Below, piece after piece: positions 19,120 through 25,657 of a stretch of 64,000 nucleotides of DNA (the first letter of the stretch is position 1; each line of letters begins with the position of its first letter). The position numbers and the translations under genes are program-made. Source of the DNA: Microbacterium sp. 1.5R (GTDB lineage: Bacteria > Actinomycetota > Actinomycetes > Actinomycetales > Microbacteriaceae); contig NZ_VDRC01000001.1 of assembly GCF_007667425.1 (NCBI RefSeq), forward strand, positions 763,379-827,378. Reading direction: 5' to 3'. The notes under the pieces were generated by a model. That model did not search any database and had not been told where the DNA came from. It saw only the letters and a list, made by a program, of their open reading frames with translations.

Positions 19120-19933
19120 CGTCGTCGGAACCTTGCCGGAACCCTGCGGCTGTCGTCACGAGGAGGTCGATGTCTTGTCCCCCGAGCGTGCGGACGCGCG
19201 AGACGTCCGGTGGCGCGAACCCGGCCGAGATCAACTCTCGCGCGAGCGTGTCGCGGTCGAGCACGCGGAGCCGACTCGTGAGGACCGTGGCGACGCCCCC
19301 GGCGACCAGGTCTGCGGTCCGCACCCAGTTGACCACGCGCGTGGCGCCGTCGTCGTCGATGCGCTGAGCGAACAGGTAGGTCTCGGGAGCACCGGACCCC
19401 GGCACGACGATCTCCTCCTCCCGCGGCACGCCCAGTGCCGCCGCGGACGCCCCGGAGGCGACGGTGAGAGCGAAGACCCCGTCGTCCGCGAGGTGGCGCT
19501 GCACGCTCCGGTACAGGCGCGACCTCCCCTTGCGGTCGAGAAGCGTGATGGATGTCGCCCCCAGCACGGCGAGCGCGTACCGCCGCGCGAGACGCAGGTC
19601 TCTCATATCGGCGACCACGCATTCGAGCGAGGGCTGATCGCGCACCGCGTGGCGCAGATGGGCGAGCATGTCGTCGGAGAGGTCGACGGCCGTCACCCGG
19701 TGCCCGGCACGCACCAGCGGGATCGTCAGTCTGCCCGCGCCGGCGGCGATGTCGAGGATGGGACCCTCCGCGCGACGGGCGAGAGCCATCACCTCTCGGA
19801 TCTCCGCACGATCTGCCCCAACGAGTCGCTGATAGAAGTCGGTGCCTGCGCCCTCGTAGAGATCGAGCTCGGCGGCGACCGCCCCTGCGGCGGTCACCCG
19901 CGCGCGGATGACGTCGGTGATGAGGGTCGTCAT
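19106..19933 (-). CDS. mpaM: Daptide biosynthesis SAM-dependent methyltransferase
   Basis: 275 residues, class I methyltransferase fold. Motif I is ILDIAAGAGRLTIPL (about 60-73), then VTAVDLSDDML. In daptides this enzyme dimethylates the new C-terminal amine made from Thr, giving the Dmp end group. The ATG at 19933 is preferred; longer in-frame starts would translate the 19-bp tandem repeat upstream. It overlaps the metalloprotease gene by 14 bases and is separated from the precursors by a strong hairpin and the repeat. Function is assigned by context plus class knowledge. Confidence 0.85.
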   Translation of the reverse strand: MTTLITDVIRARVTAAGAVAAELDLYEGAGTDFYQRLVGADRAEIREVMALARRAEGPILDIAAGAGRLTIPLVRAGHRVTAVDLSDDMLAHLRHAVRDQPSLECVVADMRDLRLARRYALAVLGATSITLLDRKGRSRLYRSVQRHLADDGVFALTVASGASAAALGVPREEEIVVPGSGAPETYLFAQRIDDDGATRVVNWVRTADLVAGGVATVLTSRLRVLDRDTLARELISAGFAPPDVSRVRTLGGQDIDLLVTTAAGFRQGSDDDAVA

Positions 19934-19945
19934 CAGTGGTCTCCA

Positions 19946-20021
19946 TTCGTGTCGTTCTGGAGCGTTCGTGTCGTTCTGGAGCGTTCGTGTGGTTCTGGAG
20001 CGTTCGTGTGGTTCTGGAGGG
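19946..20021. repeat. Four-copy 19-bp tandem repeat between daptide precursors and mpaM
   Basis: TTCGTGTSGTTCTGGAGCG repeats four times head to tail (19946, 19965, 19984, 20003). Copies 1-2 carry TC and copies 3-4 carry TG at the S position, and the last copy ends GGG. There are no spacers, so it is not a CRISPR. It lies in the untranslated stretch between the last precursor gene and the methyltransferase. Function unknown. Confidence 0.9.
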
Positions 20022-20048
20022 TGCGGGCGCATCATGGCGCCCGCACCC
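20019..20048 (-). terminator. Perfect 12-bp hairpin after the last daptide precursor gene
   Basis: The arm GGGTGCGGGCGC (20019-20030) and its exact complement GCGCCCGCACCC (20037-20048) enclose a 6-base loop. It lies 22 bases after the stop of the third precursor gene and 86 bases before the mpaM start. There is no T-tract, so it may be a partial terminator or a 3' stabilising hairpin. Either would let precursor mRNA exceed enzyme and transporter mRNA. Confidence 0.7.
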
Positions 20049-20069
20049 CCTGTGTCGGATCACGGTCGG

Positions 20070-20189
20070 TCAGGTCGCGATCGCTGCCGCACCGCCGACG
20101 ATGGCGATGATGTAACTCGCGTGCTGCCACCACTCCAGCGGCGCATCGATCTGTTCGAGTTCGAGGAACTCGAGTGTTTCCGTCTGCAC
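20070..20189 (-). CDS. mpaA3: Daptide precursor peptide (third in operon)
   Basis: 39 residues from a GTG start with a perfect Shine-Dalgarno (AAGGAGGTGAT) 3 bases upstream, far stronger than those of the enzymes. The leader carries LEFLELEQIDAP at 6-17, matching the other two precursors. The candidate core (about 18-39) begins LEWWQHASYIIAIV, continues into a Gly/Ala-rich hydrophobic stretch and ends in Thr39. C-terminal Thr is the residue that the daptide enzymes oxidatively decarboxylate, transaminate and dimethylate. The exact cleavage site is not known from sequence. Numbering follows operon order and may not match published names. Confidence 0.86.
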   Translation of the reverse strand: MQTETLEFLELEQIDAPLEWWQHASYIIAIVGGAAAIAT

Positions 20190-20225
20190 GTATCACCTCC
20201 TTCACGGGTGACGAGGGTCGGTCTC

Positions 20226-20351
20226 CTACGTCAGTGCGAGGATCCCGATGATCACTCCTACGGCGAAGCCTCGAGTCCAGTCGAGAGCGTCGTCGGGAGC
20301 ATCCATCGCTTCGAGTTCCGTGAACTCGAGCTTGGGCGTCGCAGTGTTCAT
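20226..20351 (-). CDS. mpaA2: Daptide precursor peptide (second in operon)
   Basis: 41 residues. AAAGGA lies about 5 bases before the ATG at 20351. The leader motif LEFTELEAMDAP occupies residues 8-19. The candidate core (about 20-41) begins DDALDWTRGFAVGVIIGI and ends LALT with a TAG stop, so the last residue is again Thr. It lies 39 bases after the first precursor gene and 36 bases before the third. Numbering is by operon order. Confidence 0.86.
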   Translation of the reverse strand: MNTATPKLEFTELEAMDAPDDALDWTRGFAVGVIIGILALT

Positions 20352-20390
20352 CTGCGTCCTTTCGTGGAAGGGATCAGGGCTCTGATCCGG

Positions 20391-20525
20391 TCATGTCGCT
20401 GCAGCGGCGCCGATGCCGATGAGCACCAGCGCACTGATCGCGCCCTGGTAGAAGCTCTCCCAGCTGGGGGCCTCCATCTCGTCGAGTTCCTCGAACCGGA
20501 GGCGGGAGTCACTGTCGTGGTCCAT
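20391..20525 (-). CDS. mpaA1: Daptide precursor peptide (first in operon)
   Basis: 44 residues from the ATG at 20525, with GAGGAGG 8 bases upstream lying inside the end of mpaB. The leader contains LRFEELDEMEAP at 9-20, the variant form of the shared motif. The candidate core (about 21-44) starts SWESFYQGAISALVLIGI and ends in four Ala and a final Thr44. The gene overlaps the mpaB stop by 17 bases. The hydrophobic core fits the membrane-active, hemolytic behaviour reported for the class. Confidence 0.87.
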   Translation of the reverse strand: MDHDSDSRLRFEELDEMEAPSWESFYQGAISALVLIGIGAAAAT

Positions 20526-21711
20526 GTCGTTCACCTCCTCCCCTCGTCGGGGGGCCGTCGTGCGCGACGCCCCTCCGGTCGCTCCAGGCGGACGCGAGGA
20601 GCACATCTCGGAAGTCGCGGTGGATCAGGCCGGCGAGCATCGGTCGCCGGGCACCCCAGGCGTTCTCGGTCGCGGCGGCGATGCGGTCGACGTCACGATC
20701 GTCGGGCGTCGGAGGCCGCGCGATCGCCCACCGTTCGATGAGTTCGGCGATCCCGCGGACCGGGTGCGGTGGCAACGACAGCACGGTCGCGGCCCGGCCC
20801 CAGAAGTGCTCCAGACTCGCGCGATCACCCCACCGGGAGTCTTCCCCGCAGATCCGCTGCCAGACGGCGGCGATGATCGCCGCCGTGGCCGCCATCTTCC
20901 GTTCACCGAGCGCGAAGGCCACCTCGTTCGCGAGGTACCAGTGACGCGGAGCGTATCTGTCGGCCCCCTGCAGGGCGGCGGTGCGCTGGGTTGCGGCGCT
21001 CAGGCGTGCGAGACGGAGCAGGTCGTCGAGGGAGTCCGCCCGCGCGTCGGCTGTCGCGAGGATGGCCCGTCCGAGCGCCACGGCATCCCTCCGGGCGCGA
21101 GAGCTTCGGTGTGCGCTCGTCGACGCACCCGCCAGACGCAGGAAGGCCTCGAGCGCTCCCTCCCTGACGGCTGCCGCCGAGAGGGTCATGAGGTTCTCCG
21201 GGTCCAGGAGGGCGTGGCGAGGCCTCAGCGCGCGTCCGATCATGAGTCGGTGACCGCGGGCGTTCGTGAGGATACCGACGCTGTTCGTCTCGGAGGAGGT
21301 GCCGAGAGTGGTCGGCACCGCGACGATGTCGACGGGCGGACGGACGTCGGGCAGGAAGACCAGCGCCTCACCGGCAGCCCGTTCCATCACGAAGTCCAGC
21401 GTTCGCGTCGGCGACAGCGCCAGGGCGGCGATCTTGGCCGCGTCGAGCACCGTGCCCCCGCCGACGGCGAGGATGACGTCGGGGCGCCGTCGAGCGATCC
21501 GAGCGGCGATGTCTGCGACCGTCCGCGCGTCCGCCGACGACGGATCCATCTCGATGATCCCGGTCGGGCGAGCGGCGAGGCGAGGGATCCGCACCTCGCT
21601 GTCGGCGATCACCAGGGTCTTGCGGCCCGAGGTCAGTCGGCTCGTCATCCGCTGAGCGATGCCTTTCCCCTGCCACAGCGTGGGAACGCGCCCGCGGAAC
21701 TCGCTCGTCAT
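20509..21711 (-). CDS. mpaB: Daptide biosynthesis oxidative decarboxylase, iron-alcohol-dehydrogenase-like
   Basis: 400 residues with the group III alcohol dehydrogenase fold: the NAD-binding loop ILAVGGGTVLDAAK (80-93) and VAVPTTLGTSSETNSVG (130-146). In daptide biosynthesis this family, with the RRE accessory protein, oxidatively decarboxylates the C-terminal Thr of the precursor. The segments that normally supply metal ligands look degenerate: REGALEAF at 183-190 lacks the Asp and His, and R271-K272 stands where the last His is expected, while His257 remains. It is coupled to mpaD upstream (ATGA) and overlaps the first precursor gene. Confidence 0.86.
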   Translation of the reverse strand: MTSEFRGRVPTLWQGKGIAQRMTSRLTSGRKTLVIADSEVRIPRLAARPTGIIEMDPSSADARTVADIAARIARRRPDVILAVGGGTVLDAAKIAALALSPTRTLDFVMERAAGEALVFLPDVRPPVDIVAVPTTLGTSSETNSVGILTNARGHRLMIGRALRPRHALLDPENLMTLSAAAVREGALEAFLRLAGASTSAHRSSRARRDAVALGRAILATADARADSLDDLLRLARLSAATQRTAALQGADRYAPRHWYLANEVAFALGERKMAATAAIIAAVWQRICGEDSRWGDRASLEHFWGRAATVLSLPPHPVRGIAELIERWAIARPPTPDDRDVDRIAAATENAWGARRPMLAGLIHRDFRDVLLASAWSDRRGVAHDGPPTRGGGERHGPRQ

Positions 21712-22967
21712 GCCGCCGCCGTCCGGGCCTGAGCCAGACCCGCGCGCACGCCGGCCTCCATCTCCGCGAGGTCGTCAGTGGTGAATCCGTACGCGGGGAT
21801 CAGGGCGATGCCACTCGGACCGGGTTGAACGCGCACACCGTTGTCAGCGATCGCCGACACGACGTCGAGCACTTCCGCTCCCGTCAGTGCCTCGCCGTCC
21901 GATGCCCGGAGGTCGAGGCCGAGGAAGCAGCCCCGACCACTGACTCCGGCGACCAGCCCGTCTGCCTGCAGCGAGTCGGCGCGGGCCCGGAGCTCGACGG
22001 CGAGCGCGTTCACGGTCGAGAGCACGTCGATGCGTTCGAGCTCGTCGAGCACGGCGACGATCGCGGCGGCGCACACCGGCGTCCCCGCCTGCGTCTCGCC
22101 GTGCACGAACGTCCACCCGCCCCGTGCGAACTGCGTGGCGACACGGTGTCCGACGAGGAGAGCGGACGCACCTGCCGCTCCGTTCGTCAGCGCCTTCGAG
22201 AGAACGAGCAGATCCGGTGCCGCCGCCCACCCGTCGCTGGCGAACATGCGTCCGGTCCGGCCGAATCCCGTCGCCACCTCGTCCGCGACGACGAGGAACC
22301 CGAACTCCTCGCGCAGGGCGAGCAGACGCGACACGAAGGCCTCCGTCAGCGGCCGCGCTCCGCTGCCCAGCACCGGTTCGACGACGACCGCGGCGATGCG
22401 GGACCCCTCGCGACGGAGCAGCGTCTCGAGCTCCTCGCCCTCGTCGGTGTGGGCCACATGCCGCACGGCCCGTCGATCGACCGCGTACGCCGCCTGGGCG
22501 AGATCGTCGCCGCTGAGAGCGTGGCTGCCGTACATCGTGCCGTGGTAGCTGCCCTTCAGGCCGACGATGACGTTCCGCGAGGCTGCGCCGCTCTGCGACC
22601 AGTACTGTCGTGCGAGTTTCATCGCGGCATCGTTGGCGGCACCGCCCGAGGTCGAGAAGATCACGCGGCTGTAACCGGCCGGATCGACGACCTCGAGGAG
22701 CCTCTCCGCCGCGACCTCGGCGTACCGATGCGGCGTGCGGAAGAGCGTCAGGTAGGAGGCGTCACGTGATGCCCTGCTCACTGCGTCTGCCACCGCCGGA
22801 TTGCCGTAGCCCAGAGGCACGTTCCAGAGTCCGCTGGTCGCGCACAGTCGCGTCGACCCGTCGGCGTACTCGATGCGGTGCCCTGTGGCGGCCACGGCGG
22901 TCTGGTCGGGCGAGAAGACGGTGTCGGCGGGAAGCATCGACACCCAGAGGGCGGGCGGTCGCGTCAT
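21708..22967 (-). CDS. mpaD: Daptide biosynthesis class III aminotransferase
   Basis: 419 residues, PLP fold type I, class III. It has STSGGAANDAAMKLAR (cofactor phosphate binding), YHGTMYGSHALSG, the Asp229 motif VVADEVATGFGRTGR and the Schiff-base Lys258 in LVLSKALTNGAAG. It would transaminate the ketone left after oxidative decarboxylation of Thr, placing an amine at the peptide C terminus. It is linked by ATGA overlaps to mpaC upstream and mpaB downstream. It is distinct from the GABA aminotransferase near 62 kb. Confidence 0.87.
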   Translation of the reverse strand: MTRPPALWVSMLPADTVFSPDQTAVAATGHRIEYADGSTRLCATSGLWNVPLGYGNPAVADAVSRASRDASYLTLFRTPHRYAEVAAERLLEVVDPAGYSRVIFSTSGGAANDAAMKLARQYWSQSGAASRNVIVGLKGSYHGTMYGSHALSGDDLAQAAYAVDRRAVRHVAHTDEGEELETLLRREGSRIAAVVVEPVLGSGARPLTEAFVSRLLALREEFGFLVVADEVATGFGRTGRMFASDGWAAAPDLLVLSKALTNGAAGASALLVGHRVATQFARGGWTFVHGETQAGTPVCAAAIVAVLDELERIDVLSTVNALAVELRARADSLQADGLVAGVSGRGCFLGLDLRASDGEALTGAEVLDVVSAIADNGVRVQPGPSGIALIPAYGFTTDDLAEMEAGVRAGLAQARTAAA

Positions 22968-23992
22968 GGATGCACCGTCATCTCTGCCGGCGTCTCGTCG
23001 CACGCTCCGTCGGAATGGATGCGGAACGCCGCCATTGCCTCGCTGCGCAATCGGCGGGCGTCGGACGCGGTGACCGCGAGTCGCCGGACGAGTCGCTCGA
23101 CGGCGAGCTCTTCGGAGCTCGATGTCTGCGATACCTCGACGACGGCGGCCGTGAGCGGCGACAGCGACACGCGACGCCGTGTCGCGACATCGGCGAGCAG
23201 GAAACCCTGCGGAGTCCGGACGAGGAAGGGATGGAAGGGCGACGGCTCGGCATCCGCTCTGTCGTCGTCGACCAACGCCCACCCGAAGCCGGAGATGCTG
23301 ACGGTCCCCGACTCCCCGCGCAGCATCTTGAGCAGATCGGTCGCCCGCAGGCATCGTGTCAGCCACCCGCGCTCCGGGTGCTCGGCACGCCACTCGTCGG
23401 CCGAGGGTGAACTCCTGAGCGCCGCCAGGCGTGGTGCGGCAGCCGCGAGGTCGGTCGTCGTCGAGAGGTGACCGCAGACCTCGCCGCGCATGCCCACCCT
23501 GAGTGCGCCGTCGGTCCGCACCCGGATCGCGTTCGGCACCTGCATCTCGTCCGGCCTCTCGATCGCCGCGCGATTCGCGAGGATCACCCGCGGATCGAGG
23601 AGCGCCGACGGGAACACGCCGGTGCGTCGCGCGATGCCCACGTCGTCGAGGAGCGCGAGCCAGCCCTGGTCGTCGACGATCGCGACGACGCTGGGCCCCA
23701 CGAGCTGGACGAAGGCGGCGGCGATGTAGTCGTGGAGTTCGACGGTGCATCCGCCGAGGAACATCTCGTCGCCGGGCTCCTCCAGCTGCCCGTCGTAGCG
23801 GAAGATCGCGGCCGCGCTGTTCGACGCCGGGGCGGCGACGGGAAGGAGAACGGCATCCTTCGGGCCTGCCGCGTCGAGGACGGCGCCACCGGGACCGTCG
23901 GCGTCGACCAGGTACACCCTGGAGTAGTGCTCGGGCTCCCCGACGACGAATTCACGGAGCGCGCGCGCCCCATCGATCTCCGGTCCGTCCAC
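22964..23992 (-). CDS. mpaC: Daptide biosynthesis accessory protein with C-terminal RRE
   Basis: 342 residues from a GTG. The N-terminal 230 residues match no enzyme family I recognise. The C terminus (about 245-330: FHPFLVRTPQGFLLADVATR ... EELAVERLVRRLAVTASDARR) has the beta-hairpin plus helices of a PqqD-like RiPP recognition element. Work on the class showed that the oxidative decarboxylase needs an accessory protein with a C-terminal RRE that delivers the precursor. It is the first gene of the operon. The start is uncertain because no strong ribosome site precedes it. Confidence 0.82.
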   Translation of the reverse strand: MDGPEIDGARALREFVVGEPEHYSRVYLVDADGPGGAVLDAAGPKDAVLLPVAAPASNSAAAIFRYDGQLEEPGDEMFLGGCTVELHDYIAAAFVQLVGPSVVAIVDDQGWLALLDDVGIARRTGVFPSALLDPRVILANRAAIERPDEMQVPNAIRVRTDGALRVGMRGEVCGHLSTTTDLAAAAPRLAALRSSPSADEWRAEHPERGWLTRCLRATDLLKMLRGESGTVSISGFGWALVDDDRADAEPSPFHPFLVRTPQGFLLADVATRRRVSLSPLTAAVVEVSQTSSSEELAVERLVRRLAVTASDARRLRSEAMAAFRIHSDGACDETPAEMTVHP

Positions 23993-24026
23993 CCCAGGCC
24001 CCCGATGCTCCGCGACGCCGATGCGT

Positions 24027-24064
24027 CTTCATATGAAGCTATACAGACCTTGTTCGTGTATCAA
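24027..24064 (-). promoter_or_regulatory. Candidate promoter and palindromic operator of the daptide operon
   Basis: In an AT-rich patch upstream of mpaC the minus strand reads TTGATA (24059-24064), 15 bases, then TATAGC (24038-24043). A perfect 12-bp palindrome CTTCATATGAAG (24027-24038) overlaps the end of the -10 box, a typical repressor site. The implied 5' leader is about 35 bases. No regulator gene lies in the cluster, so the binder is unknown. The spacing is short, and assignment is by eye. Confidence 0.5.
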
Positions 24065-24175
24065 TATTTTCCATTCGTCGCACGGCACCGCGCTCACCAC
24101 GCCAGCCACCGCATGCCGGAACACCCTGGTCGTGGGCCCGTCACCGGATCGGATAGACTGTTCAGGTTGTTCCCT

Positions 24176-24263
24176 GGTGACGTGTCCGAGCGGCCGAAGG
24201 AGCACGCTTGGAAAGCGTGTGTTGTGCAAGCAACCGCGGGTTCGAATCCCGCCGTCACCGCCA
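24176..24263 (+). tRNA. tRNA-Ser (GGA)
   Basis: 88 bases with CCA encoded. The acceptor GGTGACG pairs with CGTCACC, the anticodon loop TTGGAAA gives anticodon GGA (24210-24212) in a CACGC/GCGTG stem, a long variable arm marks a class II tRNA, and the T arm GCGGGTTCGAATCCCGC is canonical. It reads UCC/UCU. Confidence 0.96.
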
Positions 24264-24306
24264 AACGTCAAACGGCCCTCGCGAAGCGGGGGCCGTTCGA
24301 CGTTTA
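24264..24306. terminator. Hairpin terminator after tRNA-Ser
   Basis: AAACGTC and ACGGCCC on the left pair with GGGCCGT and GACGTTT on the right around a CGCGAAGCG-type loop, ending in TTT. It can serve the tRNA on the plus strand and the convergent acetyltransferase gene on the minus strand. Confidence 0.75.
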
Positions 24307-24360
24307 TCGGGCACCGTGGGATTCGGGGAGCCCTGGGCGCAGCGAAGAGCGGGGCGCCGC

Positions 24361-24963
24361 CTACCGCGGGAACGTCACGCCGTAGCTCTGCCCACCGGGT
24401 GCGGACGGCAGCGGGGTCATGCCGAGGCGCTCGTAGAACGCGGCTGCCCCGGTGTTCTTCGGGTCCATGCCGAGGTGCAGCGCCGACACTCCGCGGCGGG
24501 TGAGTTCGGCGAACAGCGTCTCGATGAGTCGGCGTCCGAGACCCTGCCCCTGCGTCTCGGGCAGCAGATCGATGTGCAGATGTGCGGGGTGGTCGGCGGC
24601 GAGCGCGTCGGTCCCCGGGGCCTGCCGGTAGCCGTACTCGACCATCTTCTCCTCTCGGCTCGACGGATCGGCCGCGCGCGGGTACTTGGCGGCCAGCGCC
24701 GGCCACCACTCGTCACGGAACCACGCCTGGAAGGCATCGGTGTCATCGGTCGCGACGATGTACCCGATCACCCTCTCGTCGTCGGATTCGACGACCCAGG
24801 CGAGGTCGGGGTGCCGCTCGACGTACGGCACGGCGAAGAGGTCGCCCCACAGCTCGTCGTCGGAGAAGATGCCGGTCGCATCCTTCCCGGCATCCGCGGT
24901 CTTCACGCAGACCTCATATAGCGCTGCGCGGTCGGACGGACGGTACGGACGGATGCGGGACAC
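24361..24963 (-). CDS. GNAT family N-acetyltransferase
   Basis: 200 residues from a GTG. The acetyl-CoA-binding motif A is LLPETQGQGLGRRLIETLF, followed by HLGMDPKNTGAAAFYERLGM, the motif B and C-terminal strand of GNAT proteins. Its closest general resemblance is to GNAT enzymes fused or related to N-acetyl-glucosaminidase-type acyltransferase domains. The substrate cannot be inferred and the gene stands alone. Confidence 0.88.
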   Translation of the reverse strand: MSRIRPYRPSDRAALYEVCVKTADAGKDATGIFSDDELWGDLFAVPYVERHPDLAWVVESDDERVIGYIVATDDTDAFQAWFRDEWWPALAAKYPRAADPSSREEKMVEYGYRQAPGTDALAADHPAHLHIDLLPETQGQGLGRRLIETLFAELTRRGVSALHLGMDPKNTGAAAFYERLGMTPLPSAPGGQSYGVTFPR

Positions 24964-24999
24964 GACGACTCCTCGGTGAGTGCGGGGGACGTCGTCAGC

Positions 25000-25626
25000 C
25001 TATCCGGCGCGCGGCAGGCGCTTCGACGCCGTCCGCGCCCAGGGGAGCATGAGGGCCGCGACGAGCAGCACCGCGCTCGCCCCGACGAGTGCCCCGCCGA
25101 CGGTGTCGGTGGCCCAGTGCACGGAGAGCAGCGTGCGCGACACCGCCATCACGACGATCCAGGTGGCGCCCACGATGGCCACCCACAGGCGCGGGAACAG
25201 CAGGTAGAGCACGATGGCGATGGTGGCGGCGTTGGCGGTGTGGCCTGATGGGAAGGATCCGAAGTCGCTCGTCACGATCATGTCCTCCGGTCGGGCGCGC
25301 CCGAAGAGGTTCTTGATCAGCTGCACGAGCGCAGCGCTCGCGAGGAAGGCGACGGCTGCGAACACCGCCCCGCGCCAGCGCCTGGCCAGCAGCAGCGCGA
25401 CGATGATCAGCAGCGGCACCGCGAGGATGGCCACCCACCCCCCGCCGATGTGGTCGAGCACGAGGGCGCCCGTCAGCATCCAGTCGGCCCGGTTCTCGAC
25501 GATCTCGCTGTTCCACCAGCTGTCGAATCCCGGGGGCTCGGTGTAGCCGAACACGATCACCGCTCCGAGGGCCGCCGCTGCCGCCAGCATCCCGATTCCC
25601 CACCACAGCAGCGTTCGCGATCTCAT
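25000..25626 (-). CDS. PAP2-family membrane phosphatase
   Basis: 208 residues with about five to six membrane helices. All three phosphatase motifs are present: KNLFGRARP, SFPSGHTAN and SVHWATDTVGG. Such enzymes dephosphorylate lipids such as phosphatidate or undecaprenyl pyrophosphate at the outer face. The ATG at 25626 gives an N terminus that enters the first helix directly. Confidence 0.9.
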   Translation of the reverse strand: MRSRTLLWWGIGMLAAAAALGAVIVFGYTEPPGFDSWWNSEIVENRADWMLTGALVLDHIGGGWVAILAVPLLIIVALLLARRWRGAVFAAVAFLASAALVQLIKNLFGRARPEDMIVTSDFGSFPSGHTANAATIAIVLYLLFPRLWVAIVGATWIVVMAVSRTLLSVHWATDTVGGALVGASAVLLVAALMLPWARTASKRLPRAG

Positions 25627-25657
25627 CGCACCATTCTGCCGTGTCGAAGCTGAAGGA

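Noticed and set aside
19946..20021. Possible CRISPR array
   Set aside because: The four 19-bp units are contiguous with no spacers, and no cas genes are present.
15255..24263. Daptide cluster as a genomic island integrated at tRNA-Ser
   Set aside because: The cluster lies on the 5' side of the tRNA, no integrase is present, and I found no second copy of the tRNA 3' end at the far boundary.
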